Source of the DNA: Pseudofabraea citricarpa
Taxonomy: Eukaryota; Ascomycota; Leotiomycetes; Helotiales; Dermateaceae
Length of the DNA stretch: 64,000 bases
Assembly (NCBI GenBank): GCA_029641185.1
Contig: JAPWGK010000009.1
Coordinates: 508,501-572,500 of the forward strand
Reading direction: 5' to 3'
Shown here: one piece after another, positions 34,101-44,175 of the stretch
Numbering within the stretch: the first letter of the stretch is position 1
Layout: each line of letters begins with the position of its first letter
Translations under genes and position numbers: made by a program
Notes under the pieces: model-generated
What the model was told of the DNA's origin: nothing
What the model saw: the letters and a program-made list of their open reading frames with translations, nothing else
Databases searched by the model: none

Positions 34101-34819
34101 AATCATGCGTATTTTCTGAGACTCCTAAATCCGGTTCACGGTCTCCTAGTAAAAGTGCCTGGAAATAATTTAGTTAGTAAATAAAACATAGACGCAAACT
34201 CTTCATCAATAATGGGGGAGTTGTAGTACATACTTGTTTGACAATAAACCCACCGAATTCATGAGTGATGAATACAATCGGTCTGTTCTTGTCCTGTAGA
34301 TTGTTAGTCAGAGAAGAGAAGGAAGTAGAATCTAGATTATCAATACTTTGATATCTTCTCTTAAAGATTTCAAACCAAGGAGAAGGTTTCGAGCCGCATT
34401 CAATATGGTCGTCATCGTTATAACTTCGTCGGCAGGTCCATTGCTATGATAGCCGAATGACATTATCCGGGCATTTGGGAGATGCTGAGGAAGTAGATCA
34501 CGCAGCCACATTGTTCTTTTACCATCACTTCTAGACGCTGTCCATGAATTGATCTGGTGTCCATAAAGTCCATGAACCGCAACAATACTACTATTGTTAG
34601 CCATTTTGCGGAAACGAGAACAACTTCCTCTTACTCAATTTTTGTATTGGTACCTTCTCGTAAGACCGAGATATTCTGCGTAGTATGTAGATCGATTTGC
34701 GACGTTAGATTATGTCCCAAAGCTCTTTGAATATCCTCGATCATTACACTCAGGGTCTCTACCTGGTGTGAGATACCTTTGGCTTGGAAAGACACCACTA
34801 GAGAAGAAAAAGGATCCAT
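28151..34819 (-). CDS. NLR/STAND receptor: hydrolase-like domain, NACHT, ~34 ankyrin repeats, ZZ finger
   Basis: Nine exons: 34819-34635, 34590-34347, 34293-34234, 34158-34099, 34045-33806, 33672-33528, 33469-29789, 29647-28401, 28333-28151; 2014 aa with every phase consistent. The order is a short N-terminus (MDPFSSLVV), an alpha/beta-hydrolase-like (SesB-type) domain at about 63-290 (SIVAVHGLYGH, VFLGTPHRA), and NACHT with P-loop GDQGAGKS at 366-373. About 34 ankyrin units (about 800-1930) follow, then a C-terminal ZZ zinc finger (CDGCG...CETC...CFKC...H..H) split by the last intron. This is the plan of fungal NLRs that sense non-self and trigger cell death. Two catalytic positions are changed: the nucleophile elbow reads THEFGG (Glu155 where Ser is usual) and Walker B reads VICVINAIHHCDE (Asn469 where Asp is usual). 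An alternative start is 34604. The 33673-33805 intron is the least certain. Confidence 0.85.
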
Positions 34820-35474
34820 CGGACCGGATTAATGAGCCAATTGGCATCAATATGTGGTCTGTAAGCTTTGCATAGATCCACTCATCAAGAAATCGTTGGT
34901 GACAATAGCACACAGAAATTGAATGATGGAGTGCAGGCAGAGGATAAAAGAAACTGCTAGCGTGATTCACGGCAGCGGCTGTGATTTACGTTTATCGTTG
35001 CCCGATTGAAAGTTGCCGCATCATCAGCAGAATCAGCAGGCTGAGTCCTTACATGGGTTACATTAAATGAGAGCTGCCGCCATATACCACCTCAAACTGG
35101 GATTATAACCAATGATGCGACATCATAAGCACGAGATTAGCCATCTTTTCAAATAAGTGAAGGTTCAAGCGAGCTGAGAATATGCAGTCGCTCTGATTTG
35201 CTTATGTTATAGGAGGGGGGCTGAACATCCTTGATGCAAATTTGGGGGCTGTAATTATCCATAAGCGCACCTGCTGAAGTGAGACATAAAATTTGATCCA
35301 ATGTGATATTGCTATGTAATAACCAATGTAACATAGCTAGGTATGAAAGGGTACACAACAAGGCCATCTAAATAACAAGAGCGACACTAATAGATGCTGT
35401 TAATCCGCAAAATCCGTTCGAGTATTTACCTTTGTCAAAACCGACGCAAGAATTTCCCTTCGGCGTCCAATCAT
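34820..35474. promoter_or_regulatory. Spacer between ankyrin-S8 gene and NLR (NLR promoter)
   Basis: 655 bp between the stop of the protease gene and the NLR start, both on the minus strand. AT-rich; no coding sequence or recognised motif. Confidence 0.4.
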
Positions 35475-38400
35475 TTACCGAAGAAGTGCTTTCATAATGC
35501 TTTCAAGTACTTCTTGCTCCCCACCAAGTTGCGGCTTTGCTTGAAGATTCTTTTCAAAAATGGTCCACACACGAACGAAGTCACTTCCAAGAATTTCGTT
35601 CACGCCACCAAAATTCTTGAAAGCTCTGTTCATTCTTTCGTGATCCCTAAGTAGTTCAAAGTACGAATGATCGCAGAGTTCTGCACAGTAGAGTATTAGT
35701 GCAGCCAGGCCGGACGCGAGTGCTGTCGCAAGGGAACTTCCACTCCGTGCTTTTTGTTCTCCTGGATATGTACCATGTTGTCTCTCGGGCAGTAATTCGT
35801 GTCCTGGTAATAAATAATCTACTTTGCCTTGACCCAGCCATTCCCACCTGTTTCCAGAGGCAGTCGCCGCACCAATCGTAAATATCTTGTCAGGCCTGCA
35901 GCTTTTTGGATACGTTTCTCCTGTTGTGGAGTTGTTTCCCATATCTTCTGCAGCGCAGAAAAGAATAATGTTATTGTCGATAGCTTCGTTAATCGCCTGA
36001 GAAAGCTCTTTCACGTCCTCAGTGTCGCTATCCGTTTTCTCGATAGTCCAACTCATAGATATGATATGCACCCGACTCCTGATAGCCCACCTAATAGCCT
36101 ACAAAAGTTTTTGATTTCAGCAAAGATAATTTAGGAGTGGATTATGAGTTATATACCTCTGTGGCAGATTTCACAGTGAAGCTGAATTTACCCACGTCCG
36201 TAATTTGTTCTTCCAGCTTCGCAACATATAGCTTCACGTTAGGACAAACTCGTCGAATGAAAGTTGCCATCAGCGTGCCATGACCCCCTGACGACTGATA
36301 GTAACTATTGTAGAGACCAGTGGCGGAACTAGAATCGCAAAATGTATCGCCGTCCGCTATAATGCGGCTAAGTTCTTGGTGAGTTGCTTCGACACCATCG
36401 TCGATTAATGCAACTTTAATAGGCTCGTAGGGTTGCTTTATAGGTTGGAAGTTATGACTTGATGTTTTGGTAGACGTTCGTGCTTGATTTTGTGCCTTTT
36501 CTTCTTCGAGTGTTCGGGTATAGTCCTTGATAAATTCTTTGAATAAGTCAATGCAGTCCAGCCATCGTTGCCTGAGTATTAGAGTTAGCAGTATTTCAAA
36601 TCTAAAATTTATTTTCTTAGAGTCGTACTTTTCTTTGATTTGCTCTTTGTTCATTTCTACCGCATTGCTGGATGGAATAACCTTAATAACATCGTGGAGG
36701 ACAACTTCTTGGACATTGGGGCACTTGTCTAAGACTGCTTTTCTAAAAGCTTTCATATTCTTTTCTGTCCTTGGAATGGGCTCCAATCCCTGCAATAATT
36801 AGAAATTGCATTTTGATAAAATACTACTACTAGCTGATCTCACCTGGTTCATATGCAGGCACACTTTTTCTACCTGAAAAGCATTAATTCAAAACCGAAA
36901 CAAGCATAGAAAAGATGATTTGCAACGGAGACACATCAACATACCTTTTTCAGTATTGGTAACCCTCCGCTGTCAGCCCATCCTCGCATCACGGCATTAT
37001 TTCCACTGGAGTATAAATGTACCTCTCGGACATTTGGCGCCACATTTTGAATGGTGTCGATGGAAATATCAAGCTTCTGCCAATCCCAAATCTCCACTTG
37101 AAATCCTTTGAGGGCGTGTTCTATCGCTGCATCACTATGAGCGACAGGTGATCTTGCAGAAATAGGATGATTGTCCTGTACAACTACTCGTAAAATCTGG
37201 TCAACATTCCGCTCACGCAACCATTGAAATATAGAGCAGTAATCTGTTCGGCCCTGACCAGAGGGGTGGTCCTGTTCACTGCTAGCACAATCTACTTGGA
37301 GATTTGATATGGCGACGTATTGTAGGACCTTCTCGAATTTCAAATGGCCTTTCATGAAATTAAGGGCTGTGTCTGTGATTATTGAACGCCCGCCAAGACT
37401 AAATTCAATCTCACGCTCTATACCAGGATATCAATTAGCATTTGCCCATTTTAACTTTGATTCCAATAAACATACTTTGACCGGTTCCATAAAGAAGTTT
37501 TCTTGCTTCCATCCTATTTTTATTGCGCATACTTTCCAACCTTAAAAATTCCTCTATAACTTCAGCTGGATGTTTTGCAGCCTTGTTCGTATCCGTGGTC
37601 TCTTGATCCATTATCCGACTATCAACTCTTTTGACGGGTCGAGCGCTGCTAGAATTTTCAGCGCGACCTAACTTGCGATCTTTTGGTCCTCCAGATCCAA
37701 TTTCTGCAGCCTTTGCGCTAGCCCTCGCTTTCCTGTCCCTTTCTTCTGCCTCTTCGCGGGTGAACTTGTGGTATCGAAGGGGCGGCAAGCCCTCTTTGCA
37801 GTCTGGGGATTTGTTTTCCATTGATAATGCCTCTCTGCAACACGCTACGAGACGCTTGACAAGTTCAATTTGAGTAGGCTTACATCTTCCGTACTCAACA
37901 GCAACGTGTAGTGGTGTATTCCCCTGTTCATCAGTCTGCATGAATACGGTGCTATTGTCGCCAATTCTGTCCAACAACTCGTTCAGGATTGGGAGGTCCT
38001 CTTTGATTGCGACATGTAGGCAATTTCCTTCTAATTTTGATGGCCTTTTGAGTGCATCGACAACAATTTCTCTTTTAGCGATCTTGAAAAGATACTGAAG
38101 AACTTCATCAGACGAGTCTCGCACTGCTATAAAGAGTGGTGTACATCCATTGTTATCAATAAATGCCAACAGTTTTGGATATAACTTCAGCAATAGCTTC
38201 AGTAATCTCTTGCGCTCCTTAGATATCTTAGACCTTCTTAGCAGCTCATGGAGAAGCGTCGACTGATTTCTTGTTGGCCGCGAAAAATATCTTCGGTACC
38301 TTTCAACAGCGTCCTGCCTTTCAATACGTGTTTTCAAAGGCAATGAACCGTCGTCGACACGTTCGAGTATTTCTTCGTGTTTCCTTCCAACTTGACTCTT

Positions 38401-38640
38401 TGTTGGCACAGACTCAATATCATCTTCGTCGCTTTCCGGATAGGCAGGGCTTTCTTCCCCCTCAGATTCGGGTTCTCCATTGAGGTAAATACTGCGAGGC
38501 TCGTCGTGTAGCTGGGCTTGTAATTTTGCGTCGTCCTGCTTAAAGCTGTAGGTGCGCCTGGGCTTTCCAACAATCGAAAGAGGGCCCGTGTTTGACGAAA
38601 CCATTTTGCATTGAAATTGAGGGTTTTGCGCAGGCGCCAT
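35475..38640 (-). CDS. Ankyrin-repeat subtilisin-like serine protease (peptidase S8)
   Basis: Six exons: 38640-37476, 37417-36945, 36873-36844, 36789-36629, 36571-36157, 36098-35475; 955 aa, all phases consistent. The N-terminal 110 residues are charged and disordered. Ankyrin-like units follow (NGCTPLFIAVRD, QGNTPLHVAVEYG), then a linker of about 350 residues and a C-terminal S8 domain. Its catalytic triad is Asp667 (VALIDDGV), His707 (GGHGTLMA) and Ser870 (SGSSLATALASG). There is no signal peptide, so it is a cytosolic protease rather than a secreted subtilisin. Intracellular S8 proteases of this kind are known in fungal allorecognition (Podospora HET-Q2) and as NLR effector domains. It sits directly upstream of the NLR and divergent from an unknown gene. 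Intron 4 (36572-36628) is 57 nt with no stop, so its retention would leave the frame open. Confidence 0.85.
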
Positions 38641-39002
38641 CTTTTTGAATTATCCATTCAATAAATAGATAGCTAGATGAACAGGTCCAGTCGCTTACAC
38701 TTGCCCTGAAGATATAGACCCCTGCAATACAACCACACCTCATGCATGCAGGCGTACTTCGTAAGAAATTAGGTTACTCCCTTGTAGCTGCGGCTTCAAA
38801 GGCTCAGCTGAATGACAATGGCTGGGATCTGACCAATGGATTTAAGCCATCTTATGCGGACAACCACACCTTTCTCGCCTGGTTTGCAATCTGAACTCTG
38901 GCTGTGCATTTGGCTCTTTGCAGATTTACACTTTATCTACTTCAAAATTATTTATTATCGATCAAGGAAAACATATTCTTGTCTGGCTCATCCAAGGTTC
39001 CA
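38641..39002. promoter_or_regulatory. Divergent promoter, ankyrin-S8 protease / unknown 302-aa gene
   Basis: 362 bp separate the two start codons. The compact head-to-head layout suggests co-expression. No specific site recognised. Confidence 0.4.
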
Positions 39003-39962
39003 ATGTCAGAGGCTGCAAGTTTCGAGATAATCTTAGACCCCGTCGGCGAGGGCACGAGCTACCGTGTCAAGGATTATGAAGACCAGCGCCCGAATTTGGT
39101 AGATCGCATGTCAGGAAAATCACTTGCAATCAAAGCCAATCTCTTAGATGTTGTTCATGGGTTTATGTCAAGTCCAAATGGGGATCCAGCGACACTTGTC
39201 ATTACCGAATTCGAATTCTCAAATTCTCTAAACACCAGACGCTTCCAATCTGCAGAAATCCAAATGACCTTTGCAGGTGCAGAGTCTGAAAGATCCAATG
39301 CTGTAGGCGAAAATATCGGACTGGACCCCGAGGTCGTCAATATTCATCCGCGGTACAAGAACACTTTTCTCCCAACGAAGACTTATATAGAACTGAAGCA
39401 CTCCGCACATCTGACCGGTCAGGTAGGAGCATATGGAGCTAACGCTGATGCGGGTTACGCATGGGAGCGCAACGAAACCTTTGAGAAGGAACATGAAATC
39501 ACTGTGAACGGTCGCATACGCCAGATTGGACGAGACGATGGTCGAGATAACACTGCTATCTGGACATTGATGGAAAATCCGAAGCAGAATGAGGGTATAC
39601 CTAATCTGCTACGCACGGCTATTTTATTAAAGCGTAAAAACCCAAAGGATGGACATAGTGGCCGTTTCCGAGCCACTGTAAAAATTGAGGCAAGTGTTGA
39701 CTTTCGGTCCTCTGCCGAAAATTTGTTTGATAAAGTTCGTGGTAAAATACCTATCGATGATCCTGTTCCTTTCGATCCTCGACAGGGTCGCCAAGTACCA
39801 GAGTGGGTTACCGTCAAAGCCAATAACTTGGAAAAAGAAGAATTGGTCGAAGTCATTCCAACTCCTATCATCACCAAAACTTTATTGACAAACACTGTTC
39901 AAGGTAAGAAGACATTATGTCCATTTCTACTTACAATTCATTACTGACAAACAGAAAAGTAA
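39003..39962 (+). CDS. Unknown 302-aa protein, candidate partner of the S8 protease
   Basis: Exons 39003-39903 and 39955-39962. The 51-nt intron leaves only the last residues (EK) and the stop in exon 2. The start MSEAASFEII is preferred over an upstream in-frame ATG at 38904, whose leader is not protein-like. I do not recognise the family. It has no signal peptide, membrane segment or enzyme motif. The sequence is rich in alternating beta-strand patterns (TLVITEFEFS, SAEIQMTFAG, FRATVKIEASVDF), with a Gly/Ala-rich hydrophobic stretch (LTGQVGAYGANADAGYAW) and a charged C-terminus. Its place beside an intracellular subtilisin recalls Podospora het-Q1/het-Q2, where a gasdermin is cut by the neighbouring protease. 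I see no specific gasdermin motif, so that role is only a hypothesis. Confidence 0.7.
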
Positions 39963-40201
39963 GATAGATGTACAGCCTCCTTCCTCGAATTGTTGTCTCT
40001 TGACCTGGACAGAGTTTGTATTTCTTACGTGGTACTTTTTCTTGGAATTGTTGATTTTTTAATTCGGCTTTGTTAAACTACAAACATACATAGTTGAATT
40101 TGGTGAAACATTGGCGGCAAAACTTCGCAAAGAACGGGTAGCACCTTATCCAAACATCATAACTTTCAATGCTAGAAACCGTCTAAACCGAACTGTGCAC
40201 A

Positions 40202-41330
40202 TTAACTTTGAGCTTTGAGAATTTGATCCATGAGATCAACGACGGAATTTTCTATCGGGATCCATTGATCAATCCCGATTAACTTCGCATTCGACGTATC
40301 GACGGAATAATGTTGAAACTTTAAAGACCTTAGTACAGCTAAACAACTTTCAAAAATTGGAAACTTACCTCTTGCTTTTCAGTTGAGGGTTTCAGACTGT
40401 CGAAGTTCTTCCTTATGATGCCCGCTAGCTAAACCAATATCAATAAAAACGCCATATATTTTAACAAGCTACACTTACATCGGAGTATGTCATGCCAGAA
40501 TCAGCCGCAAGGATAAATCTTTTCCCTCTAGCTTCCGGAGTTTGTAAAGCCCTTATGTGTGCCTTTGCTACATCCCGGACATCAACCCAGAATGGATAAT
40601 CCATAGCAGGCAACTTGTCATCGACTGCTGTTCTCCAAATCAGGCCATTGCTGAAACTCAAACTTTCTGGACCACTGATATCAAGTACACATGGGCCAAC
40701 GATGTAAGTAGGTAGAATTGAACTCAAATCCCACTTCGGGCGTTCCGATTCCCAAAGGTCCCAGGCGGCCTTTTCAGCAAGTTTCTTCGATGCACAATAG
40801 GTGATGTATGGACGCCATGTCTCGGACCATTGGCTGAGATCTAATGCCGGATCACTAGCCTCAGAGTATGTTATAGGATTCCAATCAGTCGGTTTGTATG
40901 TATGTCCAGCTCGCCATCCGTGCATGGCATCAACAACAGCAGCAAATGAACTAGTTATAACAACACTCTTGAGTTTCTCGCTTTTGCAAGCTGATTCCAA
41001 AATCCCAGTAGTCCCTTTAATGACCGGTATAAGAAGTTCGTTCTCGATATCTTTCGCACCGATGATCAAAGGCGAAGCGACATGAGCTAGATGCGTGACA
41101 TCTTTTAACGCTGAATCAAACGCGCCGTCGACAGTAATATTTGGTATCAGTACCACCTCAAATTTCTGGGATTTAAAGGTGTCTTTCAATTTCTGAGCTG
41201 AAGTTGACGATCGCACGCTCGTACGCACTTTTGGTCCATTTGAAATGGAGAGCAGTTGCTGGATCACATGTTGTGCAACGTGACCATTTCCACCAGTGAC
41301 GAGAACAAGATCCGATTCTTGGAAAGACAT
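40202..41330 (-). CDS. NAD(P)-dependent reductase, dihydroflavonol-4-reductase/epimerase type
   Basis: Extended short-chain dehydrogenase of 342 aa in three exons (41330-40479, 40428-40369, 40318-40202). Rossmann motif VTGGNGHVAQHV near the N-terminus, a conserved VITSSFAAVV strand, and the catalytic YCASKK (Y-x3-K). The WVDVRDVAKAHIRAL block is typical of the DFR/cinnamoyl-CoA-reductase-like fungal group (related to ketoreductases such as Gre2). The two small last exons complete the substrate-lid helix and C-terminus. It probably reduces an aldehyde or ketone; the substrate is unknown. It lies next to the flavin monooxygenase on the same strand, so joint metabolism is possible. Confidence 0.88.
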
Positions 41331-41882
41331 CTTTGATTGATTTGCCCTCTATTTCGTCTGAGATGAAGTTTAAATAATCTACTAATGCGGAGTTAAACGG
41401 CCGGTTTTTGTCTTCTGTCCATGGCGTTAAGGCGGTGTTGCAATATCACCGATCAACGTCTTCGGCGATTAAGCATGCTGGCATCCGACTTGAAGTGAAT
41501 AGGCGAGCTATAGCATAATAAAAGCCAGTTTGCTTCAATACCCCAATCATCTTTTGGATATCTGACGCGCTTTTGCTGATTCAGAAAATAAGATCATGAG
41601 AATATCGAGGTCTTTTGTCTCTCAATATTCAAACTTGTAACTTCTGATATTTTCACGGCGAAAACGCTACGCACGTCACAAATTCGTATCGCTTATTTAG
41701 TGCAGTATGCTAGTCATGGCATAAAGTGAGCAATGAAAGTATATACTTACCTAGGTTTGCGAGATTGTCTCACTTCAGATGAAAGGAACTTTATTCCCCA
41801 CGTTAATAGAAAGAAATTGAGCCTTGATATGTCACTCAGCAAAATGTAAAGTAACATCTTCATCCTCAATATAAGGTAAGTA
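41331..41882. other. AT-rich intergenic region
   Basis: 552 bp between the reductase start and the monooxygenase stop. A TTACCTAGG motif lies at about 41747-41755. No coding sequence seen. Confidence 0.45.
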
Positions 41883-43680
41883 TTAATTACCTGCTCGCCA
41901 ACGATAGTCATAGCCTGGATGGTCACTTGGCAAGCCACTTTCGCCCTTCTTCGCATATAGATTCTCTCGGTATGTACCTCCTGGTACTTCATAATCATCC
42001 CAAAATAGTCCCCTTCTTTTTAACTCTGGCAACAGAAGTTCTATCACATCATTGAAAGAACCCGGAGTAATTGCATATGCCTAATACACAGATTAGATTT
42101 ATGTGGGAACGTTCAAGCTTGTTGAAACTTACAATATTAAATCCGTCGACATCACCTTCATCAACCCATCTTTCAAATTCATCCGCAACTTGACTTGGTG
42201 TACCAACAACTGTCGCTCCTAAACCACCAACCATCAAATGCCGGGCAACAGTATGCTTTGTCCACCTAGCAACACCGGGAGAGGCTTTGGACCATCCCTC
42301 GACTGCGGACCTATAAGATAATTAGCTCGTTCATTTAATTAGAAGGCATCGTCTCGCCTCACTTACCGAATTGCATTACTTTCCACATGCCTCAACTCCT
42401 CATCATCGGCATACTGAGCAAGATCAATACCTGTCCAACCGCCAAAGAGAGCAAAAGCCCCATCTTCACTTCCATAAGTCAAATAATCCTCATACTTCGC
42501 CTTCGCCTCTTCCTCGGTCCGACCCAGCACAGGACAAATCATAGCCAAAAATTTCACACTATTTTCATTGCGGCCAAACTCTTTAGCCTGAGCTCGTATG
42601 TCTCTGATACTATTCTTGACAACTGAAGGACTATGGCCAGCTACAAAGATTGCCTCTGCATTCTTAGCTGCAAAACGTTTCCCAGATGATGAGGTGCCGG
42701 CTTGCATGAGAACGGGGGTACGTTGAGGACTTGGCTGACAGATATGTGGACCGGGAACATTGAAGTATTTTCCCACGTGGTTGATTTCGCGAACTCTGGA
42801 CGGATCCGTGTATATTCCTGTTTTTGCATCACGGATTACGGCATCGTCGCGCCACGAGGACTCCCAGAGTTTATACATGACTTCTAGATATTCTTCTGCA
42901 ATTGCATAACGCTCATCGTGCTATTTGTAAGCGTTAGTGTTGTTGCTTTGTTGGGAGATGCAGGAAGAGATGACAGACCTGAGGTTGCTCCGTGTGACCA
43001 AGATTTCTGGCTGCTGAGTCAAGATAGCCCGTAACAATCTAACAATAATCAGTTTCTTAACCTTAGATGTCTTTCTATGGAAAAGAAACTTACATTCCAT
43101 CCCAATCGACCTTTAGTCAGGTGATCAACTGTGGAAAGTCTTCTAGCCAAATGATATGGCTGCTCATATGTCGTCGCAACAGTAACGCCAAATCCCAAAT
43201 TTTTCGTCACAGCCGCCATTGCCGGTATGACTGCTAATGGCTCATTAACAGGCCATTGTGCTGCCGAAACAATAGCCGGATCAAGATTCTTGGGGCCTTT
43301 ATAAACGTCATATCCTCCTTCGGAGCAATTAGAACTTTATAACGACAATGAATATTCTAGACAAACGTACCTAGAACATCCGCAATGAATATCCCGTGAA
43401 ATTTTGCTTTTTCTAATGTCTCAGCCAAACTAGTCCAATAGTCGAGGTCATTGAAACGGTGGGATTCGTCATCTGGATGTCGCCAAAGTCCTGGGGATTG
43501 GTGGCCACTAGCTATGTATTTGTTAGATAGTTTCTTCCATGCGAAATCGACTCAAACGCAATACTTACACATTTCGACAAAAGCATTTAGAATCAATGAT
43601 TTCTTCTTACTTTTAACCCCACTTTCGATCTCGTCATTGACAGGACGAGTTTCGTGGATACCCTCATTCTTAAGAGACAT
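41883..43680 (-). CDS. Luciferase-like flavin monooxygenase (NtaA/SnaA/DszA type), apparent frameshift
   Basis: Seven exons: 43680-43569, 43510-43371, 43317-43094, 43038-42979, 42920-42367, 42310-42133, 42080-41883 (about 488 codons). It resembles FMNH2-dependent monooxygenases that oxidise xenobiotics or sulfur/nitrogen compounds (nitrilotriacetate monooxygenase A group). Hallmarks are KFHGIFIADVLGGYDVYKGP, AQWPVNEPLAVIPAMAAVTKNLGFGVTVATTYE, GRLGWNIVTG and QAGTSSSGKRFAA. The exon lengths sum to one nucleotide short of a multiple of three. The loss maps to the start of exon 2 (about 43496-43506), where the expected SGHQSPGLW reads in two frames around GGCCACAATCC. I found no splice alternative that repairs it. 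It could be a pseudogene, a strain lesion or a sequence error. Confidence 0.75.
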
Positions 43681-44175
43681 CGTTCTTTTGATGTTGCGAA
43701 AAAGCCTCTAAAAGTGATCACATAGATTCAAAAGATGTTGCTATATGAAATTCCTGTGCTTCAGTGTTGATATATGCAGATATCCCCGTGTGGGGGCCAG
43801 AAAGATCGTCGAGTTCAAATTACGCGAGCGATGGCAACTATGGCGTGCGACGCCATTTTGCAAACTCTCAAGGAAATGAGAAGACGCTATAAACTCTAAG
43901 CTGTAACACTAGAGTTAAGTACTCCATAGCTTGACACCAGGCTTATCAGACCCTTGTTTCTTGAGTCCACAAATCTTAGATTCTGTCCCGCCGTAAGGGA
44001 TCCTGGGTGGACCCGGCAGTCAACCACGAGCACGTTATCCGCGGTCTTGTTATTTATCAGGTCCCATCACTTCTGAATTTGTATTTACTTAATCAATCAT
44101 CTTGTAGACATATTTTTCCAAAGCTTTGTTGTTCATTGATTAGCTATCTGGACATTGTGCGCTTTCGATCCAACG
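43681..44175. promoter_or_regulatory. Divergent promoter, flavin monooxygenase / SSF symporter
   Basis: 495 bp between the two divergent starts. Co-regulation is inferred from layout; no site recognised. Confidence 0.4.
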
